Positions 1-5,837 of a stretch of DNA of 6,398 nucleotides are shown here, in pieces; position 1 is the stretch's first letter; every line of letters begins with the position of its first letter. The notes under the pieces were generated by a model. That model was given only the letters and a program-made list of their open reading frames with translations, searched no databases and was not told where the DNA came from. Position numbers and translations under genes: made by a program. The DNA comes from an uncultured Lachnospiraceae bacterium (lineage in GTDB: Bacteria > Bacillota > Clostridia > Lachnospirales > Lachnospiraceae): the NCBI GenBank assembly GCA_902797565.1, contig CADBTO010000059.1, positions 1-6,398 of the forward strand, in the 5' to 3' direction.

Positions 1-1
1 C

Positions 2-607
2 GTGTCAGGCGGCGGAGTCCGCCTTGTCAACCAGGGGACTGCCATTGCAGCGAGTGTGGCACAGATCACAAAAAATAAGGTTCCGCTGCGTTTTGTGGCA
101 GGGGGAATGCTGGGCATCAATTTTCTGAAAACAGAAGTAACGGAAAAAGACATCTTTATCAAAGCATCCTACCGTGTTCCGCTTCCGGTGGCAGGAATGT
201 TTTTTGATGATCCGGGATGGCAGATGGTGCAATGCGCGAAAGCGAGGCGCTGGGTGGGTTATGATCCGCATGAGAAGAAACCGGACGAGGAAGAGGATGG
301 GTATGTCTATGTGACGGCACATACGACAGGCGTATATCACGAGAGCATCCATTGTTCCTATCTCAATCCCAGTATCCAGTCAACGGCAGCGGGAAATATA
401 TCTGCGCTTCGTGCGACGGATGGGTCGAAATATTATCCATGCGCATCCTGCCATCCTTCTGGAGAAGGTGTGGTTTATTATACGAATTATGGAAACCGAT
501 ACCACTGCAGTCTGGCTTGCAGCGGGCTGAAACGAGAGATCAGGACGATCAAGCGTTCTGTGGCTGAGAAAATGTATCGTCCTTGTTCAAGATGCGCACA
601 ACACTGA
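2..607 (+). CDS. TadE-like pilus-associated protein with two Cys/His motifs, C-terminal part (5' end outside window)
   Basis: The reading frame is open from the first full codon (GTG, read here as an internal Val), so the gene almost certainly begins upstream and its N-terminal membrane segment is missing. About residues 1-85 of the visible part resemble the beta-rich body of Lachnospiraceae TadE-like proteins ('KDIFIKASYRVPLPV'). A short acidic linker (about 93-99) leads to two tandem modules of the form VYxTxxGxxYHxSxxCxxL...PCxxC. Module 1 has H113, C118, C147 and C150. Module 2 has H168, C173, C195 and C198, plus C169. Similar YHxxxCxxL...PCxxC patterns are known as small metal-binding modules, so zinc binding is inferred here. 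The neighbours are a prepilin peptidase and a pseudopilin, which places the gene in a Tad-like operon. The likely site is the outer membrane face or cell wall. The family call is from pattern memory, not a search. Confidence 0.72.
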   Translation: MSGGGVRLVNQGTAIAASVAQITKNKVPLRFVAGGMLGINFLKTEVTEKDIFIKASYRVPLPVAGMFFDDPGWQMVQCAKARRWVGYDPHEKKPDEEEDGYVYVTAHTTGVYHESIHCSYLNPSIQSTAAGNISALRATDGSKYYPCASCHPSGEGVVYYTNYGNRYHCSLACSGLKREIRTIKRSVAEKMYRPCSRCAQH

Positions 608-657
608 GATGGAAAGAATGTTCTGGCGCACAGCACTGAGACGGAAAGTATGTTCTG
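594..657. repeat. 32-bp tandem duplication across the TadE-like stop codon
   Basis: Positions 594-625 and 626-657 are directly adjacent 32-bp copies that differ at four positions by eye. Copy 1 holds the last codons and the TGA stop of the TadE-like gene (605-607). Copy 2 is untranslated and carries the same 'CACTGAGA' stop context. The unit is not a multiple of three, which is tolerated because the extra copy lies after the stop. The repeat fills about half of the gap before the prepilin peptidase gene. Confidence 0.85.
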
Positions 658-703
658 ACGTGCACTGCGGCGATGGAACCGGGGACGGAGTACAAGATAT
701 GGG

Positions 704-709
704 GGAGGG
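704..709 (+). promoter_or_regulatory. Ribosome binding site fixing the prepilin peptidase start at 718
   Basis: GGAGGG lies about 8 nt before the ATG at 718. The in-frame ATG at 673 has no purine-rich site in front of it ('TGCACTGCGGCG'), so the shorter product is preferred. The shorter product also begins directly with the hydrophobic segment that normally carries the first catalytic aspartate. Confidence 0.7.
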
Positions 710-717
710 CAGTGGAA

Positions 718-1149
718 ATGGAGATGGCAAGTTTATTGGGCATGCTTGGGATATGCTCGGTGACGGATATACGAAAGAGAGAAGTGGGTGTTGTTGTGGT
801 ATGCCTTTCAGGCATCCTGGGTGTGGTCTACCATATCATGTATCGGCGTATTAGTGTATATGATATGTTGGGCGGATTGTTGATCGGTGTATTCGTCTAT
901 CTCATCGCACTCCTGACACGGGAGAAGATTGGGAAAGGAGATGCGATTGTCTGTATGGTGACAGGCATCTACCTGGGTTTTTGGAACAACCTGCTGCTTT
1001 TGTGGCTGTCCAGTTTACTGGCAGGACTGGCTGGGATTGTTGCGATGCTGGTTTTCAGGAAAAAGAAGACGGATACGCTGCCGTTTGTCCCATTTCTGTC
1101 CGCAGCGGGACTGGTGGTGGTATTTGGAGGGGGTGTACTTGGAGCATAG
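718..1149 (+). CDS. A24-family prepilin peptidase (TadV/CpaA-like, no methyltransferase domain)
   Basis: This is an integral membrane aspartic protease that should cleave the leader of class III (type IV-like) prepilins at the cytoplasmic membrane face. With the ATG at 718 the product has 143 residues, the usual size of the minimal TadV/CpaA type that lacks the N-terminal methylase domain of PilD. The two expected catalytic aspartates are visible: D17 in 'SVTDIRKREV' after the first membrane helix, and D75 in the GxGD motif 'GKGDAIVC'. A conserved-looking 'LPFVPFL' near residue 121 precedes the last helix, and about five or six hydrophobic segments can be counted. The gene lies between two TadE-like genes and overlaps the second by 11 nt, suggesting translational coupling. 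The probable substrate is the G|VYTIE pseudopilin encoded next. Confidence 0.9.
   Translation: MEMASLLGMLGICSVTDIRKREVGVVVVCLSGILGVVYHIMYRRISVYDMLGGLLIGVFVYLIALLTREKIGKGDAIVCMVTGIYLGFWNNLLLLWLSSLLAGLAGIVAMLVFRKKKTDTLPFVPFLSAAGLVVVFGGGVLGA
1126..1132 (+). promoter_or_regulatory. Ribosome binding site pointing to a TTG start at 1139
   Basis: GGAGGGG inside the end of the peptidase gene lies 6 nt before the TTG at 1139, in the pseudopilin frame. A GTG at 1133 is in frame but directly abuts the site, which is too close. A second TTG at 1154 has only GGAG (1141-1144) about 9 nt upstream, so it remains an alternative. No ATG is available near the prepilin leader. Confidence 0.55.
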
Positions 1150-1360
1150 ATTTTTGAAGGGGGTCTATACGATTGAAGCGGCATGGATTGTTTCAATCTG
1201 CCTGTCCATTATGGCTGGTGGAATGATCCTGTCGGTTGATATTTTCAACGAATCGGTGGCATATATCCGGGAAAACCGGGGGGAGGATATGGATGCGCCG
1301 AAAATATTCAGGGAAATAGCTGCAGGCAAGGGGATATTTGAGAAATTGACAGGAGAATAA
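1139..1360 (+). CDS. Small TadE-like pseudopilin with class III prepilin leader
   Basis: The product is predicted at 73 residues from a TTG start (68 if TTG 1154 is used). It begins with a short basic leader 'MEHRFLKG' followed by 'VYTIEAAWIVSICLSIMAGG'. Cleavage after the glycine leaves Glu at mature position 5, the hallmark of type IV-like prepilins, followed by a hydrophobic helix of about 20 residues that would both anchor and polymerise. The rest is a short charged tail ('YIRENRGEDMDAPKIF'). The gene overlaps the peptidase gene by 11 nt, so substrate and processing enzyme are probably made together. It is too small to be a full TadE body and may be a minor pilin or an assembly component. 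An ATG-only caller would place the start elsewhere or miss the gene. The pseudopilin class is secure; the exact role is inferred. Confidence 0.8.
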   Translation: MEHRFLKGVYTIEAAWIVSICLSIMAGGMILSVDIFNESVAYIRENRGEDMDAPKIFREIAAGKGIFEKLTGE

Positions 1361-1395
1361 CAGAGTTCTTTGGGATGAAGAGAGGAGTATGAATC

Positions 1396-2895
1396 ATGCA
1401 GCGGTATTATAACCGAAGCCCGGAAAACAGTTTTATGGTCCTGGAGGGGGAGCCTTATGAAGAGGACTATACCGACAGGATGCTCAGGGAGAATGATATT
1501 GCGATTTTGCTGGCATTCTATACGGTGCAGATGAATAAGAAACTGCAGATCTGGTATGATATTACCGGAAAGCGTTCTCTGAGGGATATTATCAGCCAGG
1601 AAGGCGTCACATTTGAAAACCTGGAGATGATCCTGCGTTATCTGGCAGCGGCCTGGAAAGCGTTGGGGAATTACCTGATCAACGAAGACAGGATTCTGGT
1701 GGATCCGGACTCCCTGTTTTTTTCCAGAAATGCGGAGGTTTGGACGGTCTTCCTGTGTTATTGCCCGATGGAAAAGCATGACGCACAGAAACAGATTCGG
1801 GAGATGCTGGATTATTTGATGAAGGAGGTTGAACCGGGAAAACCGGATGTGATGGAAGCGGTCATCACAATGTATGACCGTTCTGGTGAGGCAGTGTCCT
1901 TTGACGAAATGCTGGAAATTCTGGAAGACTGCCGGAATGGACGGTCTGCGCTGGAAATGCGTGCCTTTTCCGGGAATCACGAGACCGGGAACCGGGCATA
2001 TGGAGAAGAGGGGAGTGCGCATCGTTCGGAAGGCGGGCGCCGAGCAGCAGGCGGTCGGGAAGCAGATAAATCGCGCCGATTTGCAGCTGGACTTGAAAAG
2101 GATGGACTGAGCCGGGCGACAGGCTGTCAGGAAGAAGGCGGTCAGGAAGAAGGCGGTCGGGAAGAAGGTGGTCGGGAAGCAGATGGCTCGCGTCGATTTG
2201 CAGCCGGCCTCGAAAAGGATGGACTGCATCATGCAGCAGGCGGGTGGGGAAAAGAGGAACAGCGACAGGCAGACCGGAAGGTGGCGTGGAAGCATCTGGA
2301 TGCACAGGACAAGGTGGCTGTGGAAAAAGAAAACAGCTTTTGGCGAGAGGAACAGCAGGAGGAGTTTATTGGAGAAGAGCCATCGGATGTGGTGGATATG
2401 CTGGCAGAAATAGAAGAGCAGGAGAAAACAGGAGTATTTGAACGGTTCAAAAAGGCTCTGGCGGGATGGTTCCATGGAGGCTTATTTGAAAAAACAGGTT
2501 TCGGGAAAAAAGACCGGGATGAGCTGTTTGACGATGTCATGTTTGATCCAGGGGAACAACTGTATCAGCCTACTATGTTACTATCGAGAGCAGACGACCG
2601 GTTTGAAGGGAAACTGGTCTATGAGGGATATGGCAGGGAATTGGATTATGTGATCAGCAAGACAAATTTCAGGATTGGCAGCAGGGATGAACACAACGAT
2701 GCCGTCCTGCATTCTCCTGCCGTGAGCAGGCAGCATGCGCGTATTATGATAAAAAACGGGGATTTCTTTGTGGAGGATCTCAATTCGAAGAATGGCACGT
2801 ATGTTAATGGGCAGATGGTGGAATACAGGCAGTCGGTGAAATTGAACAGGCAGGATCTGATCTCTTTTGCAGATGTGGCTTATCGGATTATGTAG
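1396..2895 (+). CDS. DUF6382-like protein with repeat-rich linker and C-terminal FHA domain
   Basis: This 499-residue cytoplasmic protein has no evident signal peptide or membrane helix. Residues 1-185 form a compact region of the kind annotated DUF6382 in Clostridia, recalled from its usual partner domain and locus. Residues 190-300 are a low-complexity linker rich in Gly, Glu and Arg with internal repeats. Residues about 400-499 are a forkhead-associated domain: 'FRIGSR' (428-430), 'SRQHA' (444-448) and 'DLNSKNGTYVNG' (461-472), all key pThr-binding positions intact. FHA domains bind phosphothreonine peptides, so a Ser/Thr kinase should act on a partner; none is in the window. AGGAG at 1383-1387 sits 8 nt before the ATG. 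The gene follows the pseudopilin by 35 nt and appears to end the Tad-like operon. A role in regulating assembly is inferred. Confidence 0.85.
   Translation: MQRYYNRSPENSFMVLEGEPYEEDYTDRMLRENDIAILLAFYTVQMNKKLQIWYDITGKRSLRDIISQEGVTFENLEMILRYLAAAWKALGNYLINEDRILVDPDSLFFSRNAEVWTVFLCYCPMEKHDAQKQIREMLDYLMKEVEPGKPDVMEAVITMYDRSGEAVSFDEMLEILEDCRNGRSALEMRAFSGNHETGNRAYGEEGSAHRSEGGRRAAGGREADKSRRFAAGLEKDGLSRATGCQEEGGQEEGGREEGGREADGSRRFAAGLEKDGLHHAAGGWGKEEQRQADRKVAWKHLDAQDKVAVEKENSFWREEQQEEFIGEEPSDVVDMLAEIEEQEKTGVFERFKKALAGWFHGGLFEKTGFGKKDRDELFDDVMFDPGEQLYQPTMLLSRADDRFEGKLVYEGYGRELDYVISKTNFRIGSRDEHNDAVLHSPAVSRQHARIMIKNGDFFVEDLNSKNGTYVNGQMVEYRQSVKLNRQDLISFADVAYRIM
2053..2226. repeat. 57-bp direct repeat pair in the FHA gene linker
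   Basis: Copies at 2053-2109 and 2170-2226 lie 117 bp apart (39 codons). They encode near-identical 19-residue segments, GREADxSRRFAAGLEKDGL with x = Lys in copy 1 and Gly in copy 2. Most nucleotide differences are at synonymous positions, so the protein sequence may be under some selection or the duplication is not very recent. The period is a multiple of three, which keeps the frame. Confidence 0.85.
2131..2175. repeat. Three tandem 15-bp units encoding EEGG(Q/R)
   Basis: Units at 2131-2145, 2146-2160 and 2161-2175 read GAAGAAGG(C/T)GGTC(A/G)G. They are followed by a degenerate fourth unit (2176-2190, EADGS) that merges into the second copy of the 57-bp repeat. They give three five-residue acidic, glycine-rich repeats. 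This minisatellite-like array may change copy number by slippage while staying in frame. Confidence 0.85.
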
Positions 2896-2950
2896 GGGCT
2901 GGCCGATTGGATTCCGCGTGAAAAATCTCTCGATGTTAGCAGAAATATAC

Positions 2951-2979
2951 TTGATAAATCTAAAAATCCAATATATACT
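2951..2979 (+). promoter_or_regulatory. Sigma-A-type promoter for the flavodoxin/SCP2 gene
   Basis: TTGATA (2951-2956) and TATACT (2974-2979) are separated by exactly 17 bp in an AT-rich stretch between two genes. Transcription would start near 2986, giving a leader of about 50 nt. A 14-bp imperfect palindrome CCAATATATACTGG (2968-2981) covers the -10 box and could be an operator. The rest of the 142-bp gap (2896-3037) shows no clear terminator for the upstream operon. Confidence 0.65.
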
Positions 2980-3037
2980 GGTAGTCGTAGTTCAAGGAAT
3001 ATTACGATTTCCGGTAGTATTGGAGATAAGATAAGAA

Positions 3038-4027
3038 ATGAAGATCAATGTATATTATGGCGGGAGAGGGGTACTGGACGATCCTACGATTTTTGTGATC
3101 GACAAGATGGAAGAAGTTCTGACAGAATTGCGGGTGGAGGTACATCGATATAATATATATGAGCACAAGAATACGATAGCGACTTTGCCCCAGACGCTTC
3201 GCGGCGTGGATGGCGTGGTGCTTGCCACGACCGTTGAATGGATGGGGATCGGGGGCTATATGATGCAGTTCCTGGATGCCTGCTGGTTTTATGGGGATAA
3301 GGAGAGCATTTCAAAAATTTATATGCAGCCCGTGGTGATTTCGACAACCTACGGAGAACGGGAAGGCCAGCTGACGCTGGAAAACGCCTGGGAGACGCTT
3401 GGAGGAAGGCCATGCAGCGGGCTTTGCGGCTATGTGGACGGAGTCCTGACATTTGAGAAGAATCCGGAGTATTCCCATATTATTGAGAAAAAGGCGGAAA
3501 ACCTGTACCGGACAATTTCGCAGAAGGCGAAAGGGCTGCCTACCAGCAATCTGGCTGTCCGGGATTCTGTACTCCGTACCAATACACTGGATCTGACGCC
3601 CCAGGAAAGCGAGCAGATGTCCGTATATGCCTCGGATGATGCGTATGTACGGCAGCAGCGGGAAGATATCATTGAATTGTCTTCGATGTATCGGAATCTT
3701 CTGGGACAGACGAAGGAAGATGTGTCTACAGAGTTTATCAACTCATTCCAGTCGCATTTCCATCCGAAGCGGGACTTTGCGGCGCGGTATATCTTTTCGA
3801 TTGAAGGAAGGGCGGAGCCGCTTGTGGTGACGATTTCCGGAGAAGAGTTGGATTGCCGTTATGCGCCGGAAAATGAAGGCGATGTCATTGCCAGGCTTTC
3901 GGAGGGCGTGATGAATGAAATTGTATCCGGGCGGATGACGTTCCTGCGTGCATTTACCGTGGGAAAGATGTCCGCAAAAGGAGCGTATTCCAATCTCCGG
4001 ACATTGGATGAGGTCTTTATGTTCTAG
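3038..4027 (+). CDS. Two-domain protein: flavodoxin/FMN-reductase-like plus SCP2 sterol-carrier-like
   Basis: The 329-residue soluble protein begins like an NADPH-dependent FMN reductase or flavodoxin: strand 'MKINVYYGG', a first loop 'GRGVLDDPT', 'VDGVVLATTVEWMGIGG' (57-73) at the position where such folds contact the flavin ring, and 'MQPVVISTTYGEREGQ' (96-111). Its phosphate-binding loop lacks the usual Ser/Thr-rich pattern, so flavin binding is uncertain. Residues about 235-326 match the SCP2 pattern, with the typical ending 'EIVSGRMTFLRAFTVGKMSAKG'. SCP2 domains form a hydrophobic tunnel for lipids or other acyl ligands. A ligand-delivering domain fused to a redox-type fold suggests reduction or sensing of a hydrophobic molecule, but no substrate can be named. 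GGAG at 3022-3025 lies 12 nt before the ATG, a slightly long spacing. It has its own promoter and is probably co-transcribed with the HIT gene. Confidence 0.75.
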   Translation: MKINVYYGGRGVLDDPTIFVIDKMEEVLTELRVEVHRYNIYEHKNTIATLPQTLRGVDGVVLATTVEWMGIGGYMMQFLDACWFYGDKESISKIYMQPVVISTTYGEREGQLTLENAWETLGGRPCSGLCGYVDGVLTFEKNPEYSHIIEKKAENLYRTISQKAKGLPTSNLAVRDSVLRTNTLDLTPQESEQMSVYASDDAYVRQQREDIIELSSMYRNLLGQTKEDVSTEFINSFQSHFHPKRDFAARYIFSIEGRAEPLVVTISGEELDCRYAPENEGDVIARLSEGVMNEIVSGRMTFLRAFTVGKMSAKGAYSNLRTLDEVFMF

Positions 4028-4054
4028 CAGTTTTCGCGTAGAGCCGGGAAACTG
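4028..4054 (+). other. Stem-loop just after the flavodoxin/SCP2 stop codon
   Basis: CAGTTTTC (4028-4035) can pair with GGAAACTG (4047-4054), eight pairs including one G-T wobble, around an 11-nt loop. No T-run follows, so it is not a classical terminator. It may protect the 3' end of a processed transcript or be incidental. The rest of the 76-bp gap to the HIT gene holds only the HIT ribosome binding site (AGGAG, 4092-4096) and no convincing promoter. Confidence 0.3.
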
Positions 4055-4103
4055 GGCATTTGCGAAGCGTTAAGAAGTGTATCAGTATATAAGGAGATCA
4101 AAC

Positions 4104-4532
4104 ATGAAAACAAAGGATGACTGCATTTTCTGCAAACTGGCGAATGGGGAAATCCCCACAAACAAGATCTATGAGGATGAGCGGTTTACCGTGATTATGG
4201 ATGCGAATCCCGTGAGCCGTGGCCATAGCCTGATTATCCCGAAGAACCACTATGAAAATGTGTTTGAGCTGGGAGATGAGGAAGTGGCGGCAGTGTATCC
4301 GCTGGCAAAACGGCTGGCAACCGGGATGAAGGAAGCACTTTCTGCCGATGGACTCAATATCCTGCAAAATAATGGTGCGGCAGCAGGGCAAAGCGTGTTC
4401 CACTTCCATATGCACCTGATACCCAGATATGAGCAGGCTGAGAATAATGCAGGGCTTTTGGAATTTCGTTCCGCCGGGATTTCGGATGAGGAAATCCAGG
4501 AGATCTGTAAAAAGCTGGGAGCGATATTCTGA
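4104..4532 (+). CDS. HIT-family (HinT-like) nucleotide hydrolase/transferase
   Basis: This 142-residue protein is typical of bacterial HIT proteins, which hydrolyse nucleoside phosphoramidates or related nucleotide conjugates through a covalent nucleotidyl-histidine. The catalytic HxHxH triad is visible in 'SVFHFHMHLIPR' (H100, H102, H104), with H102 expected to be the nucleophile. N-terminal 'CIFCKLANGEIP' (C7, C10) and 'PKNHY' (H49) are the usual structural zinc ligands of the Cys-containing branch. Other family marks are 'DANPVSRGHSLIIPKNH' and 'NNGAAAGQSVFH'. The ATG at 4104 is chosen because AGGAG (4092-4096) sits 7 nt before it; an in-frame ATG at 4077 lacks a site. The gene lies 76 nt after the flavodoxin/SCP2 gene in the same direction. 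Its stop codon is inside a 34-bp tandem duplication. The physiological substrate is not evident. Confidence 0.95.
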   Translation: MKTKDDCIFCKLANGEIPTNKIYEDERFTVIMDANPVSRGHSLIIPKNHYENVFELGDEEVAAVYPLAKRLATGMKEALSADGLNILQNNGAAAGQSVFHFHMHLIPRYEQAENNAGLLEFRSAGISDEEIQEICKKLGAIF

Positions 4533-4584
4533 AGCCGGGTACAGAAAACCGGGAGCGATATTCTGAAGCCAGAAACAGAAAGCT
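4517..4584. repeat. 34-bp tandem duplication across the HIT stop codon
   Basis: Positions 4517-4550 and 4551-4584 are adjacent 34-bp units. The first 20 bases, GGGAGCGATATTCTGAAGCC, are identical and about 9 of the remaining 14 match. Copy 1 contains the last HIT codons and the TGA stop (4530-4532); copy 2 is untranslated. The 14 bases before copy 1 weakly resemble the end of a unit, so an older partial copy is possible. The period is not a multiple of three. Confidence 0.85.
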
Positions 4585-4643
4585 GAAAATAATGTACTAG
4601 GGATATAGAGCGATGGTACACAATATTCTTCTGTCCATATAGA

Positions 4644-4675
4644 AACGGAGAACCTCCGGCTGGAGGTTCTCCGTT
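4644..4675. terminator. Probable bidirectional terminator between convergent HIT and murG genes
   Basis: A perfect 14-bp stem (4644-4657 with 4662-4675) closes a 4-nt GGCT loop. It lies about 110 nt after the HIT stop and about 60 nt after the murG stop, reading each gene toward it. Read on the minus strand, the stem is followed by 'CTATAT' after a short T-run at its foot (GTTTCTATAT); on the plus strand the T content is weaker (GTTGATTGG). It should therefore serve murG better than the HIT transcript. The remaining sequence 4585-4643 and 4676-4733 shows nothing else clear. Confidence 0.7.
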
Positions 4676-4733
4676 GATTGGCAGGATTTTGCGCCCAATG
4701 GCACTTGATTCTTTCCTGTGTTTTTTATGAGTC

Positions 4734-5801
4734 CTATTTCTTCCGGCATTCTTCAATGAGTCCAACGATTGTGTCGATCGAGTTCAGCTGCCCGCTTTTT
4801 TCCATCGCTTCCTTATATGATTCCTGATTGTGGTCCACATAGGAAATCGCAGCAAGCAGGCTTTGGGCAGTGACGTTTTCTTCTTCAATGACATAGGAAA
4901 AACCTTGTTTTTCAAAGGACTGTGCGTTCAAAATCTGGTCGCCGCGGCTGGCGTTCCGGGATAGAGGGATGAGGATATTGGGTTTATGGAGTGCCAGAAG
5001 TTCACAGATGGCGTTTGCTCCAGCCCGTGATACCACAAGGGAAGCGGCAGCAAACAGATCCGGAAGCTCCCGGCTAATGTATTCATATTGCTGGTATCCC
5101 TGTTTTCCGTTCAGGGCGTCGTCGGTGTTCCCTTTTCCGCAGAGATGGATGATCTGGTAGGTTTCCAGCAGTGTATCGAGGGATTCACGCACGGCATTAT
5201 TGATAAAAACGGAGCCGATGCTGCCGCCCATGATCAACAGGACGGGTTTGTCCGGTGTGAATCCGCAGAAAGAGAGCGCCCGCTCCTTGTTTCCGAGGCG
5301 GAGTTCTTCGCGGATTGGGGTACCTGTCAGAACAGCTTTGTTTGCTGGCAGATAGGCCAGGGTCTCCGGGAAATTGCAGCAGATTCTGGTTGCGCCGCGG
5401 CTGGCGATCCTGTTTGCAAGTCCCGGCGTCATATCGGATTCATGGATGATAGCAGGGATGCCGAGTTTCCATGCTGCAAGCACGACAGGAACAGACACGA
5501 AGCCTCCCTTTGAGAAGACGATATCTGGTTTGGTTGTCCGGAGAATGTGGTGCGCCTGGTCGAATCCGTGGATAACTTTGAAAGGATCCGTGAAGTTTTT
5601 CGGGTCGAAGTAGCGGCGCAGTTTCCCGGAATCAATCCCTTCATAAGGAATGTCTGCCGCGATCAAAAGGTCGCGTTCGATGCCTTCGTATGATCCAATA
5701 TAGGAAATCTCATATCCTTTTTCACGGAGTGTGGGAATCAGAGCAAGGTTGGGCGTTACATGTCCGGCAGTGCCCCCACCGGTCATTACAATTTTCTTCA
5801 T
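4734..5801 (-). CDS. murG: MurG, lipid II-forming N-acetylglucosamine transferase
   Basis: MurG transfers GlcNAc from UDP-GlcNAc to undecaprenyl-PP-MurNAc-pentapeptide (lipid I) to give lipid II, on the inner face of the membrane. The 355-residue length is normal for this GT28/GT-B enzyme. Motifs are 'GGGTAGHVTPNLALIP' (8-23, with H14 in the glycine-rich loop), 'VFSKGGFVSVPVVLAA' (95-110), 'HESDMTPGLANR' (120-131), 'MGGSIGS' (191-197), 'SRAGANAICELLAL' (258-271, with E267 at the position of the UDP-contacting glutamate of E. coli MurG) and 'RGDQILNAQ' (286-294). HESD in place of HEQN, together with 'SGKLRRYF', marks the S. aureus-like subfamily as I remember it. AGGAGG sits 8 nt before the ATG. 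It converges on the HIT gene and diverges from pgi, with its own promoter. No mur, fts or mra genes are next to it in the window. Confidence 0.96.
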   Translation of the reverse strand: MKKIVMTGGGTAGHVTPNLALIPTLREKGYEISYIGSYEGIERDLLIAADIPYEGIDSGKLRRYFDPKNFTDPFKVIHGFDQAHHILRTTKPDIVFSKGGFVSVPVVLAAWKLGIPAIIHESDMTPGLANRIASRGATRICCNFPETLAYLPANKAVLTGTPIREELRLGNKERALSFCGFTPDKPVLLIMGGSIGSVFINNAVRESLDTLLETYQIIHLCGKGNTDDALNGKQGYQQYEYISRELPDLFAAASLVVSRAGANAICELLALHKPNILIPLSRNASRGDQILNAQSFEKQGFSYVIEEENVTAQSLLAAISYVDHNQESYKEAMEKSGQLNSIDTIVGLIEECRKK

Positions 5802-5837
5802 AGTAAACTCCTCCTGGTTTATTGAACTAACGTTGCT

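Noticed and set aside
609..854. 81-codon plus-strand frame in the gap before the prepilin peptidase
   Set aside because: It starts inside the 32-bp duplication and runs out of frame through the peptidase gene, with no recognisable domain.
2053..2226. CRISPR-like array
   Set aside because: There are only two 57-bp copies, in frame in a coding gene, with a repetitive rather than unique sequence between them.
1865..2305. 146-codon minus-strand frame with LLPD repeats
   Set aside because: The repeated residues are the antisense reading of the 15-bp array in the FHA gene linker. There is no ribosome binding site or family likeness.
1165..2475. 436-codon open frame on the minus strand opposite the FHA gene
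   Set aside because: It is antisense to two convincing genes. Its product is rich in Phe, Pro, His and Leu with repeats that are simply the reverse of the linker repeats. It shows no domain, and the open frame follows from the purine-rich coding strand.
2896..2950. Terminator after the FHA gene
   Set aside because: Only very short complementary stretches and no T-run are present. The operon end is inferred from the new promoter rather than from a terminator.
4060..4092. Possible separate promoter for the HIT gene (TTGCGA ... TATATA)
   Set aside because: The spacing is about 20 bp and the -35 is poor. Read-through from the flavodoxin/SCP2 promoter is more likely.
4250..4765. 171-codon minus-strand frame crossing the terminator hairpin
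   Set aside because: It overlaps HIT antisense and the end of murG, and reads through the hairpin and the tandem duplication. No family features were seen.
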